Source of the DNA: Neobacillus mesonae
GTDB taxonomy: Bacteria; Bacillota; Bacilli; Paenibacillales; Paenibacillaceae
NCBI GenBank assembly: GCA_023715865.1
Contig: JAMBOW010000001.1
Span: forward strand, 682,001-746,000
Direction: 5' to 3'
DNA length: 64,000 bases
Part shown: piece after piece, positions 16,406 through 23,766 of the stretch
How the letters are laid out: every line of letters starts with the position of its first letter
How positions within the stretch are numbered: position 1 is the first letter of the stretch
Notes under the pieces: generated by a model
The model's database searches: none
What the model was told of the DNA's origin: nothing
Seen by the model: only the letters and a program-made list of their open reading frames with translations
Translations under genes and position numbers: made by a program

Positions 16406-16855
16406 ATGAAAAACATCTTTAATCAAACGGACACAGTGGAGATCTTAAACCGAATTGACAAATTGAGTCCAAATTCGCGCCCTCAATGGGGTAAGATGGA
16501 TGTCGCCCAAATGCTAGCTCATTGTTCATCGTTTCAAGACATTGCAATGGGAAATACCTTCCCCCCAAGAGGTTGGTTAGGCGTATTAATTGGAAGGTTT
16601 GTGAAACCCATTTTTTTTAATGACAAGCCGCCTGCTCGCAACATGTCCACTATCCCTACAATTTTAATTGTGGAAGAAAAAGAATTTGAAACAGAAAAAG
16701 AAAAACTAAAACAAAAAATTATAACATTCCAGAACAATGGCCCGGAAAAATGCACCTCTCATCCGCATTCCTTTTTTGGAAAACTGACTCCAGAGCAATG
16801 GGGAAAAGGAGTATATAAGCATCTAGACCATCACTTAAATCAGTTTGGTGTTTAG
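16406..16855 (+). CDS. DUF1569 domain protein
   Basis: A 149-residue cytoplasmic protein of the DUF1569 family, related to DinB/YfiT four-helix metal-binding proteins. Typical segments are WGKMDVAQMLAHCS, the HPHSFFGKLTPEQWGKGVYK core and the C-terminal KHLDHHLNQFGV, whose His residues would bind metal. The start ATG at 16406 has AAAGGGAG upstream. It lies as a single gene before an ArsR-type regulator. Biochemical function unknown. Confidence 0.82.
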   Translation: MKNIFNQTDTVEILNRIDKLSPNSRPQWGKMDVAQMLAHCSSFQDIAMGNTFPPRGWLGVLIGRFVKPIFFNDKPPARNMSTIPTILIVEEKEFETEKEKLKQKIITFQNNGPEKCTSHPHSFFGKLTPEQWGKGVYKHLDHHLNQFGV

Positions 16856-16953
16856 TCATGAACTGAATTTATAAAGGTCTAGAATAAGGAAGGATTTTGC
16901 CTTGTGTTCTATAATGCAGTTTCTTGATCACGTAACAAGTGGTTCTCTTATGT

Positions 16954-16983
16954 TTGACAAGCAACCAATGGGTTGCTTATAAT
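16954..16983 (+). promoter_or_regulatory. ArsR-gene promoter with operator dyad; predicted leaderless
   Basis: -35 TTGACA (16954-16959), -10 TATAAT (16978-16983), 18-bp spacer. The dyad AGCAACC-AAT-GGGTTGCT fills the spacer, an arrangement suited to autorepression. The ATG begins 6 bases after the -10 box, so the transcript would start at or next to the start codon. Confidence 0.75.
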
Positions 16984-16989
16984 TCGTAT

Positions 16990-17268
16990 ATGAATTGGGA
17001 CAAAGACTCTATATTTAAAGCGCTTGCCGATTCGACTCGGCGGCTTATTTTAGATGAATTATCCGAACGTAACGAAATGACGCTGTATGAACTTACCACA
17101 CGTCTCATTATGAAGCACGACCTTTCCATTACACGACAGGCGATAGCTAAACATCTATCTGCATTAGAGGATGCTGGGCTTGTAAAATCAGAAAAAAAGG
17201 GGAAATATCGTGTGATAATTTTCAACAAAGAACCCCTAAGAAATTTGCTGAAAGGATGGGTGGAATAG
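16990..17268 (+). CDS. ArsR-family winged-helix regulator
   Basis: A 92-residue HTH protein: FKALADSTRRLILDELSERN, helix ITRQAIAKHLSALEDAGLVK and wing EKKGKYRVIIFN. This is the ArsR subgroup usually paired with SRPBCC/AHSA1 or VOC genes and without metal-binding cysteines. ATG 16990 is chosen because the family starts MNWDKDSIFKALAD; the alternative GTG at 16939 lies upstream of the promoter. No Shine-Dalgarno is present, fitting leaderless translation. A VOC gene follows after ~100 bases and is its likely target. Confidence 0.88.
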   Translation: MNWDKDSIFKALADSTRRLILDELSERNEMTLYELTTRLIMKHDLSITRQAIAKHLSALEDAGLVKSEKKGKYRVIIFNKEPLRNLLKGWVE

Positions 17269-17372
17269 CCCTGACTAATGTCTACTGCAGAATGTTAGAT
17301 TTTGCTTTTTAGATTCAGAGCCAGAAAGTTAACAAAACACTAGCGTCGAGATATTAAAGGAGGTAAATAACT

Positions 17373-17756
17373 ATGAAGATTATTGTTAGCAGTTTATTCG
17401 TTCAAGATCAAGCCAAGGCATTAGAATTTTATACTGAAACGTTGGGATTTGTAAAAAATCATGACGTTCCTGTTGGAGAATTTAGATGGATAACGCTTGT
17501 TTCTCCCGATGAACATGGTAGTATTGAGCTTTTACTCGAACCGAATAACCATCCTGCCGCCAAAGAGTATCAAAAGAGAATATTTGCCGATGGTATTCCA
17601 GCAACAATGTTTGGCGTTGAGGATATTAATCAAGAGTACAAACGTTTATTGGATAAAGGTGTACATTTTACAATGGAACCGACAAAAATGGGTGAACAAA
17701 CCATAGCAGTCTTTGACGATACATGCGGTAACCTTATTCAAATTGTGCAGAGTTAA
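17373..17756 (+). CDS. VOC (glyoxalase/bleomycin resistance-like) protein
   Basis: A 127-residue two-module beta-alpha-beta-beta-beta protein: VSSLFVQDQAKALEFYTETL begins module 1; FGVEDINQEYKRLLDKGVHF and the closing GNLIQIVQS end module 2. VOC enzymes use a divalent metal for isomerisation, dioxygenation or drug sequestration; the exact reaction cannot be assigned. The start ATG at 17373 follows AAAGGAGG. It is located behind the ArsR gene and may be co-regulated. Confidence 0.88.
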   Translation: MKIIVSSLFVQDQAKALEFYTETLGFVKNHDVPVGEFRWITLVSPDEHGSIELLLEPNNHPAAKEYQKRIFADGIPATMFGVEDINQEYKRLLDKGVHFTMEPTKMGEQTIAVFDDTCGNLIQIVQS

Positions 17757-17784
17757 GTTTAGGTGAAATATACGTTAAATAAAT

Positions 17785-17873
17785 GAGAAAACGTTCGATT
17801 TAAAAGAGTATGGAGCAGTTTGCCGGTTGGCAGTTGCTCCTTTTTCATTTATACTAACGGGCAGTTTAACGCA
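17785..17873 (+). repeat. Family-1 element, copy 4 (eroded A, B, C) with terminator
   Basis: B: GGAGCAG (17812-17818), inner stem TTGCCGGTTGGCAG, TGCTCC, then T5. C: ATACTAACGGGCAGTTTAAC. A is reduced to GAGAAAACGTTCGATTTAA. Confidence 0.85.
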
Positions 17874-17942
17874 ACCAATTTTTATCAAAAACGTCTAAAC
17901 AGTTAGGTTGGAATTTTTCACTTTTCCGAGGGGGGAGTCCAA

Positions 17943-18536
17943 ATGTGGAATAGAATAATTAAGATCTTGCTGACTTTTTTATTTCTCTTCACTACATGTT
18001 TTATGGTGGCGCCTTTAACTGTCAAAGCTTGTTCTTGCGCCGAGCCTCCAAGCATAGAAGATCAAATGAAAGGAAAAACCGCAATTTTCACGGGCAAATT
18101 ATTGAGTTTGACAAAACCAGTTGAAGCGAAGATTATGTCTTCCGCAGATCCTGTAAAAGCACTATTCGAAGTGAAAACGGTTTGGAAAGGAGAATTGAAT
18201 TCTCAAACGACTGTTTACACAGCAATGAACTCTGCAAGTTGTGGATATGAAGGGTTCGAAGTGAATGAAGAATTTATCGTTTTTGCATATGGAAAACTAG
18301 ATCGACTTGAGACAGGTCTTTGTGAGGGAACTAAAAACCTTGAATCCGCACAAGAAGAACTTAAAAATTTGGGAACTGGATATAAACCCTTGAAAACAAG
18401 CCCTCAAGAAAATCGTCTAGAAATACATTCTGTTAACAATGAACTAAATAATCGATTCATAATCTTTTGAGTTCTTGTAATGATTCTAACCGTGTTCAGC
18501 TTGCTGGTGATATTCTTAATACGGCGACGCAGATGA
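17943..18536 (+). pseudogene. TIMP/netrin-like secreted protein with in-frame TGA before its membrane anchor
   Basis: ATG 17943 has GAGGGGGGAG upstream. A signal peptide (IIKILLTFLFLFTTCFMVA) ends at a mature CSC motif (ACSCAEPPSIEDQMKGKTAI), the arrangement of TIMP/NTR-like domains common in Bacillales. After 175 residues the frame hits TGA (18468-18470), then continues in the same frame with a perfect membrane anchor (VLVMILTVFSLLVIFLI) and RRRR before the next stop at 18534. TGA is one base from TGG (Trp). The 175-residue product would be released rather than anchored. The function of these domains in bacteria is unknown. Confidence 0.72.
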
Positions 18537-18596
18537 ACGCAGCTTATTCGATTGTCATTTACTTATTAGAGGGGCTTATTTTATGTTTATGCTTTA

Positions 18597-18676
18597 AACT
18601 AACGGGAAACGTTAAATCAAAGTAGCATGGAGCCGTTCGCCGGTTGGCAACTGCTCTTTTTTCGTTAAGGGAAAAT
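18597..18676 (+). repeat. Family-1 element, copy 5 (A+B+eroded C)
   Basis: A: CTAACGGGAAACGTTAAATC. B: GGAGCCG, inner stem TCGCCGGTTGGCAA, CTGCTC and T6 (18629-18662). C is reduced to CGTTAAGGG. Confidence 0.82.
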
Positions 18677-18715
18677 TCAATATTTCACGATTATAGAAAG
18701 AAAGTAAGGTAGACT

Positions 18716-19156
18716 ATGAAAAAGAATATATTAATTTTATTGGTAATTGGTCTAGCAATAATTACTGGGGTTTACTCATTAATGACAGCAGGTAATTATT
18801 ATGCTCTCACTAGCAAGATTAAAAATCTTCAACAAGCGCAGCTTGTCGGCATTGATGGTAAAGCCGCGAGTATTAATTATCGGTTTTCTGCTTTAATAAC
18901 TGATAATAAAATTACGGATCAGGAAAGGATTGATGCGGCTTTTCTCATTGAAGAATTCAGGAATTTAACTGAACCCTATGGTGCGCTTACCCCTCTCGAT
19001 GAAGATGAGGGTGCAATCGTTGCATTATATGCAGTTTACGGGAAAGCTTGGAAGGCTATAAACTTTAAACCATCTGACATCACTGTAAATGATGTTAAGA
19101 AAATAAAGAATTCAATTGATGAATTTAGAAATGGTGTTAGAGCCTTAGGGCATTAA
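18716..19156 (+). CDS. Membrane-anchored protein of unknown function
   Basis: A 146-residue protein with one N-terminal hydrophobic segment (ILILLVIGLAIITGVYSLM, residues 5-23) and a soluble, mostly helical extracytoplasmic part. No Cys for lipidation. Contains an acidic stretch PLDEDEGAIV. It is a single-gene unit with family-1 elements on both sides. The start ATG at 18716 has only a weak upstream GAAAGTAAGGT. Family not recognised. Confidence 0.6.
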   Translation: MKKNILILLVIGLAIITGVYSLMTAGNYYALTSKIKNLQQAQLVGIDGKAASINYRFSALITDNKITDQERIDAAFLIEEFRNLTEPYGALTPLDEDEGAIVALYAVYGKAWKAINFKPSDITVNDVKKIKNSIDEFRNGVRALGH

Positions 19157-19218
19157 TTTTGTAATAAAATAAGCAGGCAGTGTTTTAGCGCCCTGATCAA
19201 TCTTTAGTTCAAAAGATT

Positions 19219-19306
19219 TTAAGCTAACAGGGAAACGTTAATTAAACACTAAGGAGCAGTTTGCCGGTTGGCAGCTGCTCCTTTTACATAAAGCTAATGA
19301 GCAGGA
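19219..19306 (+). repeat. Family-1 element, copy 6 (A+B+C) with terminator
   Basis: A: AAGCTAACAGGGAAACGTTA. B: GGAGCAG (19253-19259), TTGCCGGTTGGCAG, CTGCTCC, T4. C: AAGCTAATGAGCAGGAG. All three modules are present with small changes. Confidence 0.87.
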
Positions 19307-19354
19307 GAATCTTTTACTGAATATAACTTTATATAAAGGAATTATAAGGGGGCG

Positions 19355-19878
19355 ATGATAATTAAGTTCAAGTCCATACTTTTAGTTTTGAAAAGAATCA
19401 GCTTGTCAATGACTTCGATGTGATTATCTTCGGAACTGTCCTTTCTCAGGAAGTACAAAAAGATTTTAAAGGACATCCTGCCACGGATACTTTCATTCAG
19501 GTTCAAACGGTTTATAAAGGAAAGCCTACTGAAACGGTAGAAGTGCGGGTAAATGGTGGGGAGACTGATGATATGATATACGTAGTGAATGAAGAGGATT
19601 CCCTTACGTTTGACATTGGAGAAGAAGTCGTTGTATTTCTGATTAACAATAAAGGGTCTCGACCGGATAAAGATGACTTTGGGTATTATGTAGTCGGACT
19701 AGCCCAAGGAAAATTCAGTGTCGATACTCAGTCAAATGGGATCATTGAAAATAGTTCAGGAACGTACAGTTTAAATTTTAACAATCTTCAAAGTGAAATT
19801 GATAATCTTGAAGAATATAACAAAATACATGATGTTCCAAGAGTGGTTCTGCCGGAAGGTCAAGAAAGTGGTATTTAA
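19355..19878 (+). pseudogene. Secreted TIMP-like/unknown protein with frameshifted N-terminus
   Basis: RBS AAGGGGGCG and ATG 19355 open a signal-peptide-like start (MIIKFKSILLVLKRISLS) that ends after 22 codons. Overlapping it in another frame begins SFEKNQLVNDFDVIIFGTVL, which continues for ~150 residues to 19878 (IQVQTVYKGKPTETVEVRVN, then IGEEVVVFLINNKGS). The body resembles bacterial secreted proteins that start 'F..aDlIv.GtV' after a signal peptide, so a small deletion has probably fused the signal peptide out of frame. The isolated body could only be made from GTG 19420 without export. Confidence 0.55.
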
Positions 19879-19919
19879 TTTTAAAACAAAAGCAGCCTTG
19901 TTTGTGAGAGTCATTAAAC

Positions 19920-20216
19920 TTGCTAGATGTTATCGCAACAGCTCTTCCGCGTGCTAAATTTTTTAAACTAGATGCTTCTTCAGATGCTTATGGACTAACT
20001 CTTCTTCATTTCGCACGTAAACCAGGATCAATAAGCCGACCATTGTTTACCCAAACCCAGATCGACAATCATCTTGAAGTTCTTACAAAACAACAATTGC
20101 CGGATGGCGGGTGGCCTATTAGCTGGGAAGCTCCAGGGCCTGCCTCAGAATTGGAGTGGCGTGGTCGAGTGACTATAGAGTCCATTTGTAGGTTATCTGC
20201 ATACGGCGTAATATAA
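19920..20216 (+). pseudogene. C-terminal fragment of a prenyltransferase/terpene-cyclase-repeat-like protein
   Basis: About 98 codons read LHFARKPGSISRPLF and then QQLPDGGWPISWEAPGPASE and LEWRGRVTIESICRLSAYG. The DGGWPISW..G segment and the helical ending match the last repeat of uncharacterised Bacillales proteins with alpha/alpha toroid (squalene cyclase/prenyltransferase) repeats, which are usually ~300 residues. No ribosome binding site or proper start exists, so it is a 3' relic. A terminator hairpin follows. Confidence 0.5.
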
Positions 20217-20224
20217 GAGATAGA

Positions 20225-20313
20225 ACAAAGGCCATCTCTCACGAAAGGATGGCCTTAAAACTTGCCGTTTACAGACAGCACGGTGAAACCTTATCACAAA
20301 TAACGGCAAGTTT
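20225..20313 (+). repeat. Family-3 element, copy 1: terminator plus TTGCCGTT inverted repeat
   Basis: Hairpin GGCCATC / GATGGCC (20231-20255) is followed by AAAACTTGCCGTT ... AACGGCAAGTTTT, a 13-bp inverted repeat spanning 20256-20313. The left part recurs at 22.70-22.77 kb. Confidence 0.7.
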
Positions 20314-20352
20314 TCAAAGTTTCAAGCGTGCTGCGAAACCCTGCCACCCGTA

Positions 20353-20397
20353 AAGCCCAAGTGACCCCGATATGCCGGTTCCATTGGGCTTTTTTGC
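20353..20397 (+). terminator. Hairpin AAGCCCAA / TTGGGCTT with T-run
   Basis: An 8-bp stem, 24-base loop containing a smaller CCGATATGCCGG hairpin, then six T. No plus-strand gene is nearby, so it may be a relic of an older unit. Confidence 0.6.
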
Positions 20398-20502
20398 TAC
20401 GTATAAACCGGATACCCGGCGACACGTTGAGTGCGGAATCTTGGAAGGGGAAGATCAAAGGCACGGTAAGCTCCCCGCTGGCAAGACGAGGAGATTCGTA
20501 TT

Positions 20503-20886
20503 CTATCCTGCTGTTTTTTTAGAACGGATCATGTCCAAACTTGCCCAGAACAGCAGAAGAGCGATCACGGGATGAAGTGCGGCCAAACCCCCAATCCGGG
20601 AGGAAAAGATTGCCGTCAGGAATAGGCCGAGTATCATTCCGAATAAGCCGACGCATCTCCAGATCAATCGTGATGGCAGGCGCGCGGTCCTTGCCAACAC
20701 GGCCATCAGAAGAGGGAGGAATGAGAAGTATCTGGCGAAGCTCATGTGCGAGCTCCAGTTGGACGAATCGACGAACAACGCAAGCCCGGCAAGGAACACT
20801 TGAAGCGCCACCGAAGCCGAGAACAGCCATGCGAGCAAAAGAAAGCCAACTCGGGCAAAGTGAAGGGATGACAATTCAGTCCTCAT
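20503..20886 (-). CDS. DUF6220-like four-helix membrane protein
   Basis: A 127-residue protein with four predicted membrane segments: FARVGFLLLAWLFSASVALQ with VFLAGLALFV; FARYFSFLPLLMAVLA; CVGLFGMILGLFLTAIF; and LHPVIALLLFWASLDM. The layout and HPVIAL motif fit the DUF6220 family. ATG 20886 is preceded by AAGGGGTG on the minus strand. It overlaps the preceding gene by 11 bases and is third in a TetR-controlled operon. This gene and its operon partners are clearly GC-richer than the surrounding DNA. Function unknown. Confidence 0.72.
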   Translation of the reverse strand: MRTELSSLHFARVGFLLLAWLFSASVALQVFLAGLALFVDSSNWSSHMSFARYFSFLPLLMAVLARTARLPSRLIWRCVGLFGMILGLFLTAIFSSRIGGLAALHPVIALLLFWASLDMIRSKKTAG

Positions 20887-21409
20887 GGTCGCGCACCCCT
20901 TCCATCTCGCTCTTCCCGGCGGGATCATCCATTTCAACGATCTTGGAAATTAGCGAAGGATCAGTCTCAGGGATCGCATATACTTGAGGCGTTCTAGGCA
21001 ATCGCAAGCGGGTATGATCGTGATAAATGCGAAACACCAGCGTTCCGATGGGCAGCCCGTTTTCTTGATGAATCACGCTCCAGAACCGCCTCTCTCGATC
21101 TTCCCACGGTCCCCAATGTTCTACGGATTGGGGGAAGGCTCCTGGCAGGACGGGATGCGAGACGAAACCGGCCGCAACGATCTCTTTCATTAAGGGCTCA
21201 AATAATTTCAGGCAGAAGAATCCGTAAGCGGAATCCCCGGCTCTTGCGAAGATTCCTTCCGTCTCTGGAAGAAGCTTCTCCCATACTGATTGGCTATTGC
21301 GGTCGATATATTGCTGAATGTAATGGACCAGCATCTGTATCGTGTTCCCGTTGTAAACTTCGATTAGCGGGTTCATTTCGCCTCTACTCTCTTTTTTAAA
21401 CTCGTTCAT
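20876..21409 (-). CDS. Hypothetical protein, middle gene of the TetR-controlled operon
   Basis: A 177-residue soluble protein without signal peptide or membrane segment. Mostly mixed alpha/beta; a central WGPWEDRERRFWSVIHQENG segment and a beta-rich GLPIGTLVFRIYHDHTRLRL part are distinctive. No family recognised. The start ATG at 21409 has GGAGGG upstream, 6 bases away; it overlaps the DUF6526 gene end by 14 bases and the next gene start by 11, so the three genes are coupled. Confidence 0.7.
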   Translation of the reverse strand: MNEFKKESRGEMNPLIEVYNGNTIQMLVHYIQQYIDRNSQSVWEKLLPETEGIFARAGDSAYGFFCLKLFEPLMKEIVAAGFVSHPVLPGAFPQSVEHWGPWEDRERRFWSVIHQENGLPIGTLVFRIYHDHTRLRLPRTPQVYAIPETDPSLISKIVEMDDPAGKSEMEGVRDHED

Positions 21410-21830
21410 GATCAGCCCTCCATGTCTGAATGTTTCGTTTCAAGTCGACGGGAGGAGTGCCTTCGTTCGCAGCTTTCTCGCATAAGGCTAAGTATTCTTC
21501 GTCAGATGCGAAGCGCAGAGCAATGATCTGTTCCATCGTCAGGCGGGAATCGAGCCGTTTGCCGGCCAGGGCGAAGTAACGCAGGCTCTCTTCCGCCCGG
21601 ATCGCGCGATCCTGAACTTTGCACGCGAATCTTCGGACAAACAGAAAGTTCATGAACGCCATAATGGAAAAACTCACGAATAGAAGGGAGACGAAGAGCG
21701 ACAGTCCACTTTTTCCCGAAACAAGCAGATAGACGATGGACGCCGCCGTGGCGATCAAGCTTAGTGGAACGGCAACATAATGGAACGCGGGAACCATACG
21801 GACGTGATTTCCGTAATTCTGAGGCTTCAT
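21396..21830 (-). CDS. DUF6526 family membrane protein
   Basis: A 144-residue protein starting MKPQNYGNHVRMVPAFHYV, the QNY-NH-R signature of DUF6526, then two membrane segments (VPLSLIATAASIVYLLV; LFVSLLFVSFSIMAFMNFLF) and a soluble C-terminal helix region. ATG 21830 is chosen: GGAGGAACC lies just upstream, and longer readings run through the operator. First gene of the minus-strand operon, divergent from tetR. Function unknown. Confidence 0.8.
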   Translation of the reverse strand: MKPQNYGNHVRMVPAFHYVAVPLSLIATAASIVYLLVSGKSGLSLFVSLLFVSFSIMAFMNFLFVRRFACKVQDRAIRAEESLRYFALAGKRLDSRLTMEQIIALRFASDEEYLALCEKAANEGTPPVDLKRNIQTWRADHERV

Positions 21831-21858
21831 AATAGGAGGTTCCTCCTTCTTTTTAATT

Positions 21859-21878
21859 ATGAGTGAGTGCACACTCAT
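21859..21878. promoter_or_regulatory. TetR operator on the operon side
   Basis: Inverted repeat ATGAGTG-AGTGCA-CACTCAT, closely related to the operator at 21931. It lies just upstream of the DUF6526 start. Confidence 0.75.
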
Positions 21879-21920
21879 TTTACTAAAAAGTAATACGCGG
21901 ACAAAAAGAGACACGACAAC

Positions 21921-21949
21921 TTGACATTGGGTGAGCGCTCACTCATAAT
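21921..21949 (+). promoter_or_regulatory. tetR promoter with overlapping operator
   Basis: -35 TTGACA (21921-21926), 17-bp spacer, -10 CATAAT (21944-21949). The perfect palindrome GTGAGCGCTCAC (21931-21942) inside the spacer shares TGAG/CTCA arms with the second operator. Confidence 0.8.
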
Positions 21950-21999
21950 ACAAAGCATAAATGACATTTCTTAACCTGTCAATAGAGAGAGGTATCATC

Positions 22000-22587
22000 A
22001 TGGATTTAAAAAATAAAATCGCCGAAGCCGCGGAGCAAGTGCTGCTGGCTAACGGGCTGGCGAGAACGACGACGAAAGAGATCGCCCGAGCGGCCGGCTG
22101 TTCGGAAGGATCGTTGTATAATCATTTCAAGAATAAAGAGGATATTTATCTCTATGTCTTGCGAGGGCAATTAAAGCATCTGATGAGCGCCTTGACGGCG
22201 TTGCAGGGTTCGATCGGCAAAGAAACGGTGCGCCGCAACCTGGAACCAGTGGCTCTAGCCGCGCTGGAGGACTTTTCTGGATCCATGTCCTTGATCTGTG
22301 CCATCTTCTCGGAGCCCAATATTCTCCAGCGTCACAGAGAAGGATTCACCTTGCGCAACGAGGGTCCTCACCGGGCGAACGAGGCGGTAGAAGCCTATTT
22401 GTCTAGAGAGAAGAGCCTCGGAAGACTCCGCAAGGAGATGGATCCGAGAGTCGCCGCGGACTTGTTGCTAGGAAGCTGCTTCCAGCATGCGTTCCAGTCA
22501 AACTTCCTCGGCAAAGTTGAATCTCGGGAAGCGCAGAAGGTTTATGTCGATCGCGTTTTACATTCGTTGTTCCCCAGTGAATTGTGA
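22000..22587 (+). CDS. TetR/AcrR family transcriptional regulator
   Basis: A 195-residue repressor. HTH near residues 24-48 (TTTKEIARAAGCSEGSLYNH, FKNKEDIYLYVL), then a helical ligand domain. ATG 22000 with GAGAGAGG upstream is chosen; an ATG at 21961 is a longer in-frame option. It controls the divergent DUF6526/unknown/DUF6220 operon and itself through the TGAGTG/CACTCA dyads. Same high GC as the operon, suggesting the four genes arrived together. Confidence 0.9.
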   Translation: MDLKNKIAEAAEQVLLANGLARTTTKEIARAAGCSEGSLYNHFKNKEDIYLYVLRGQLKHLMSALTALQGSIGKETVRRNLEPVALAALEDFSGSMSLICAIFSEPNILQRHREGFTLRNEGPHRANEAVEAYLSREKSLGRLRKEMDPRVAADLLLGSCFQHAFQSNFLGKVESREAQKVYVDRVLHSLFPSEL

Positions 22588-22699
22588 CTTGCTAAGTAGG
22601 ACTCCATTTGAACATGAATTTCTGGTTTGGAAGGTAATTTTGCATATAACTAATCGTTACCAAGAACGATTACGGGAACGATGGTTGAAAAAGAGAGAC

Positions 22700-22772
22700 A
22701 ATGAAAGAGCCGCCCCGTAGAGGATGGCTCTAAAACTTGCCGTTACAGGCAGCGCGGAGAACCGTATCACAA
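22700..22772 (+). repeat. Family-3 element, copy 2 (right arm lost)
   Basis: Shares the order hairpin - AAAACTTGCCGTT - ACAGGCAGC - TATCACAA with the copy at 20.23 kb, but the right AACGGCAAGTTTT arm is replaced by a family-1 C module. Confidence 0.65.
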
Positions 22773-22796
22773 TTCATTAAGCCAACGGGCAGGTGT
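22773..22796 (+). repeat. Family-1 element, C module
   Basis: TTCATTAAGCCAACGGGCAG fused directly to the truncated family-3 element. Confidence 0.7.
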
Positions 22797-22990
22797 CTGT
22801 GATAACATTAACTCCACTGGACGAAACGCTGTGACGGATAAATTAAGAGGCACCCACCAAGGGATGCCTGGAAGTCTTTCACTATGACACTACTTTTAGC
22901 TTGCTGACAAGACCACTGATAATTAAGCAGCTTCTTTGGATATTTTTCGCATTTGTTGATCTATCTGAGTTTGTAACACTAAGAAAACTC

Positions 22991-23689
22991 CTAATTCGCT
23001 TCTAGTTTCTTGAGGTTTCGCTTGTCAAATCCCTTTGCAATCAACCATACAGACAAACTCAACTCATATACGCCAACCGGAAGAGCTATCAGTCCTTTTA
23101 CTGCAGAAAGAGGTTCTATAATACCGAACAATTCTAATAGGCCGGCTATAAATACAAGAACAGCAGTAATTATACCAAACAGCGCTAACGTTCTTGGAAC
23201 TAAACCTGTTCTAAAAAGCAAATAGCTATACAGTGCCGTATTAATACCCAGCATAAAATTGGGACCCAACATCGATGTCCAGCGATGAAAAGCTTGCAGC
23301 ATGTAACCGATCTCGTTAAGATTTTCTACACTAGTTAAGCTGTTTGCTTCATAATATATACTAAGCTGTACCAGACCTAAAATACTTACCACACCTACGG
23401 CGATAAGCACAGCTTCCATGAATCGAAAGCATAGATATCCTAACGCGAGTTGTTCATTCCAACGACGAAGATAAGGGAACAGCATGACCGATGTACCAAC
23501 TGCAGTTAGAACGAGCATGAGATCGTTAAGTACTCCGAACATGACCTTTGTTTTAAAACCATTTGCCACGGACAAATACCATTGTTCAGATAATACCGGC
23601 TCATAAGAGATAACAGCGATGACTGAAGTGACTGCAGCTACAATATAAAAAATTCCGATTAAAATCCCATTCCTTCTGTCTTGCGTCAT
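22991..23689 (-). CDS. DUF4386 family membrane protein
   Basis: A 232-residue integral membrane protein with about six helices. N-terminal GILIGIFYIVAAVTSVIAVI and the central 'LGYLCFRFMEAVLIAVGVVS' / 'FHRWTSMLGPNFMLGINTAL' segments are typical of DUF4386. ATG 23689 has AAGGAGGTAAGG upstream. It diverges from an AraC-type gene with only 77 bases between start codons, so that regulator probably acts here. Function unknown. Confidence 0.85.
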   Translation of the reverse strand: MTQDRRNGILIGIFYIVAAVTSVIAVISYEPVLSEQWYLSVANGFKTKVMFGVLNDLMLVLTAVGTSVMLFPYLRRWNEQLALGYLCFRFMEAVLIAVGVVSILGLVQLSIYYEANSLTSVENLNEIGYMLQAFHRWTSMLGPNFMLGINTALYSYLLFRTGLVPRTLALFGIITAVLVFIAGLLELFGIIEPLSAVKGLIALPVGVYELSLSVWLIAKGFDKRNLKKLEAN

Positions 23690-23766
23690 TACCTTACCTC
23701 CTTAAGTTAATTACTGTCTAGGTATATAATTGCAGAGTTACCCTGAAAAATAGATTGGAGGTTATT

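Larger units (their letters stand above)
22588..22990. other. Spacer with family-3 and family-1 repeat parts
   Basis: Holds hairpin GAGCC..GGCTC at 22709-22733 with TAAAACTTGCCGTTACAGGC (family-3, left part), then a C module, and hairpin AGGCA / TGCCT (22850-22871). No gene seen. Confidence 0.6.

Noticed and set aside
20541..20987. Plus-strand frames over the DUF6220 and neighbouring genes
   Set aside because: Arg/Ser/Pro-rich shadow frames from GC-rich DNA; the minus strand encodes membrane helices with ribosome binding sites and operon overlaps.
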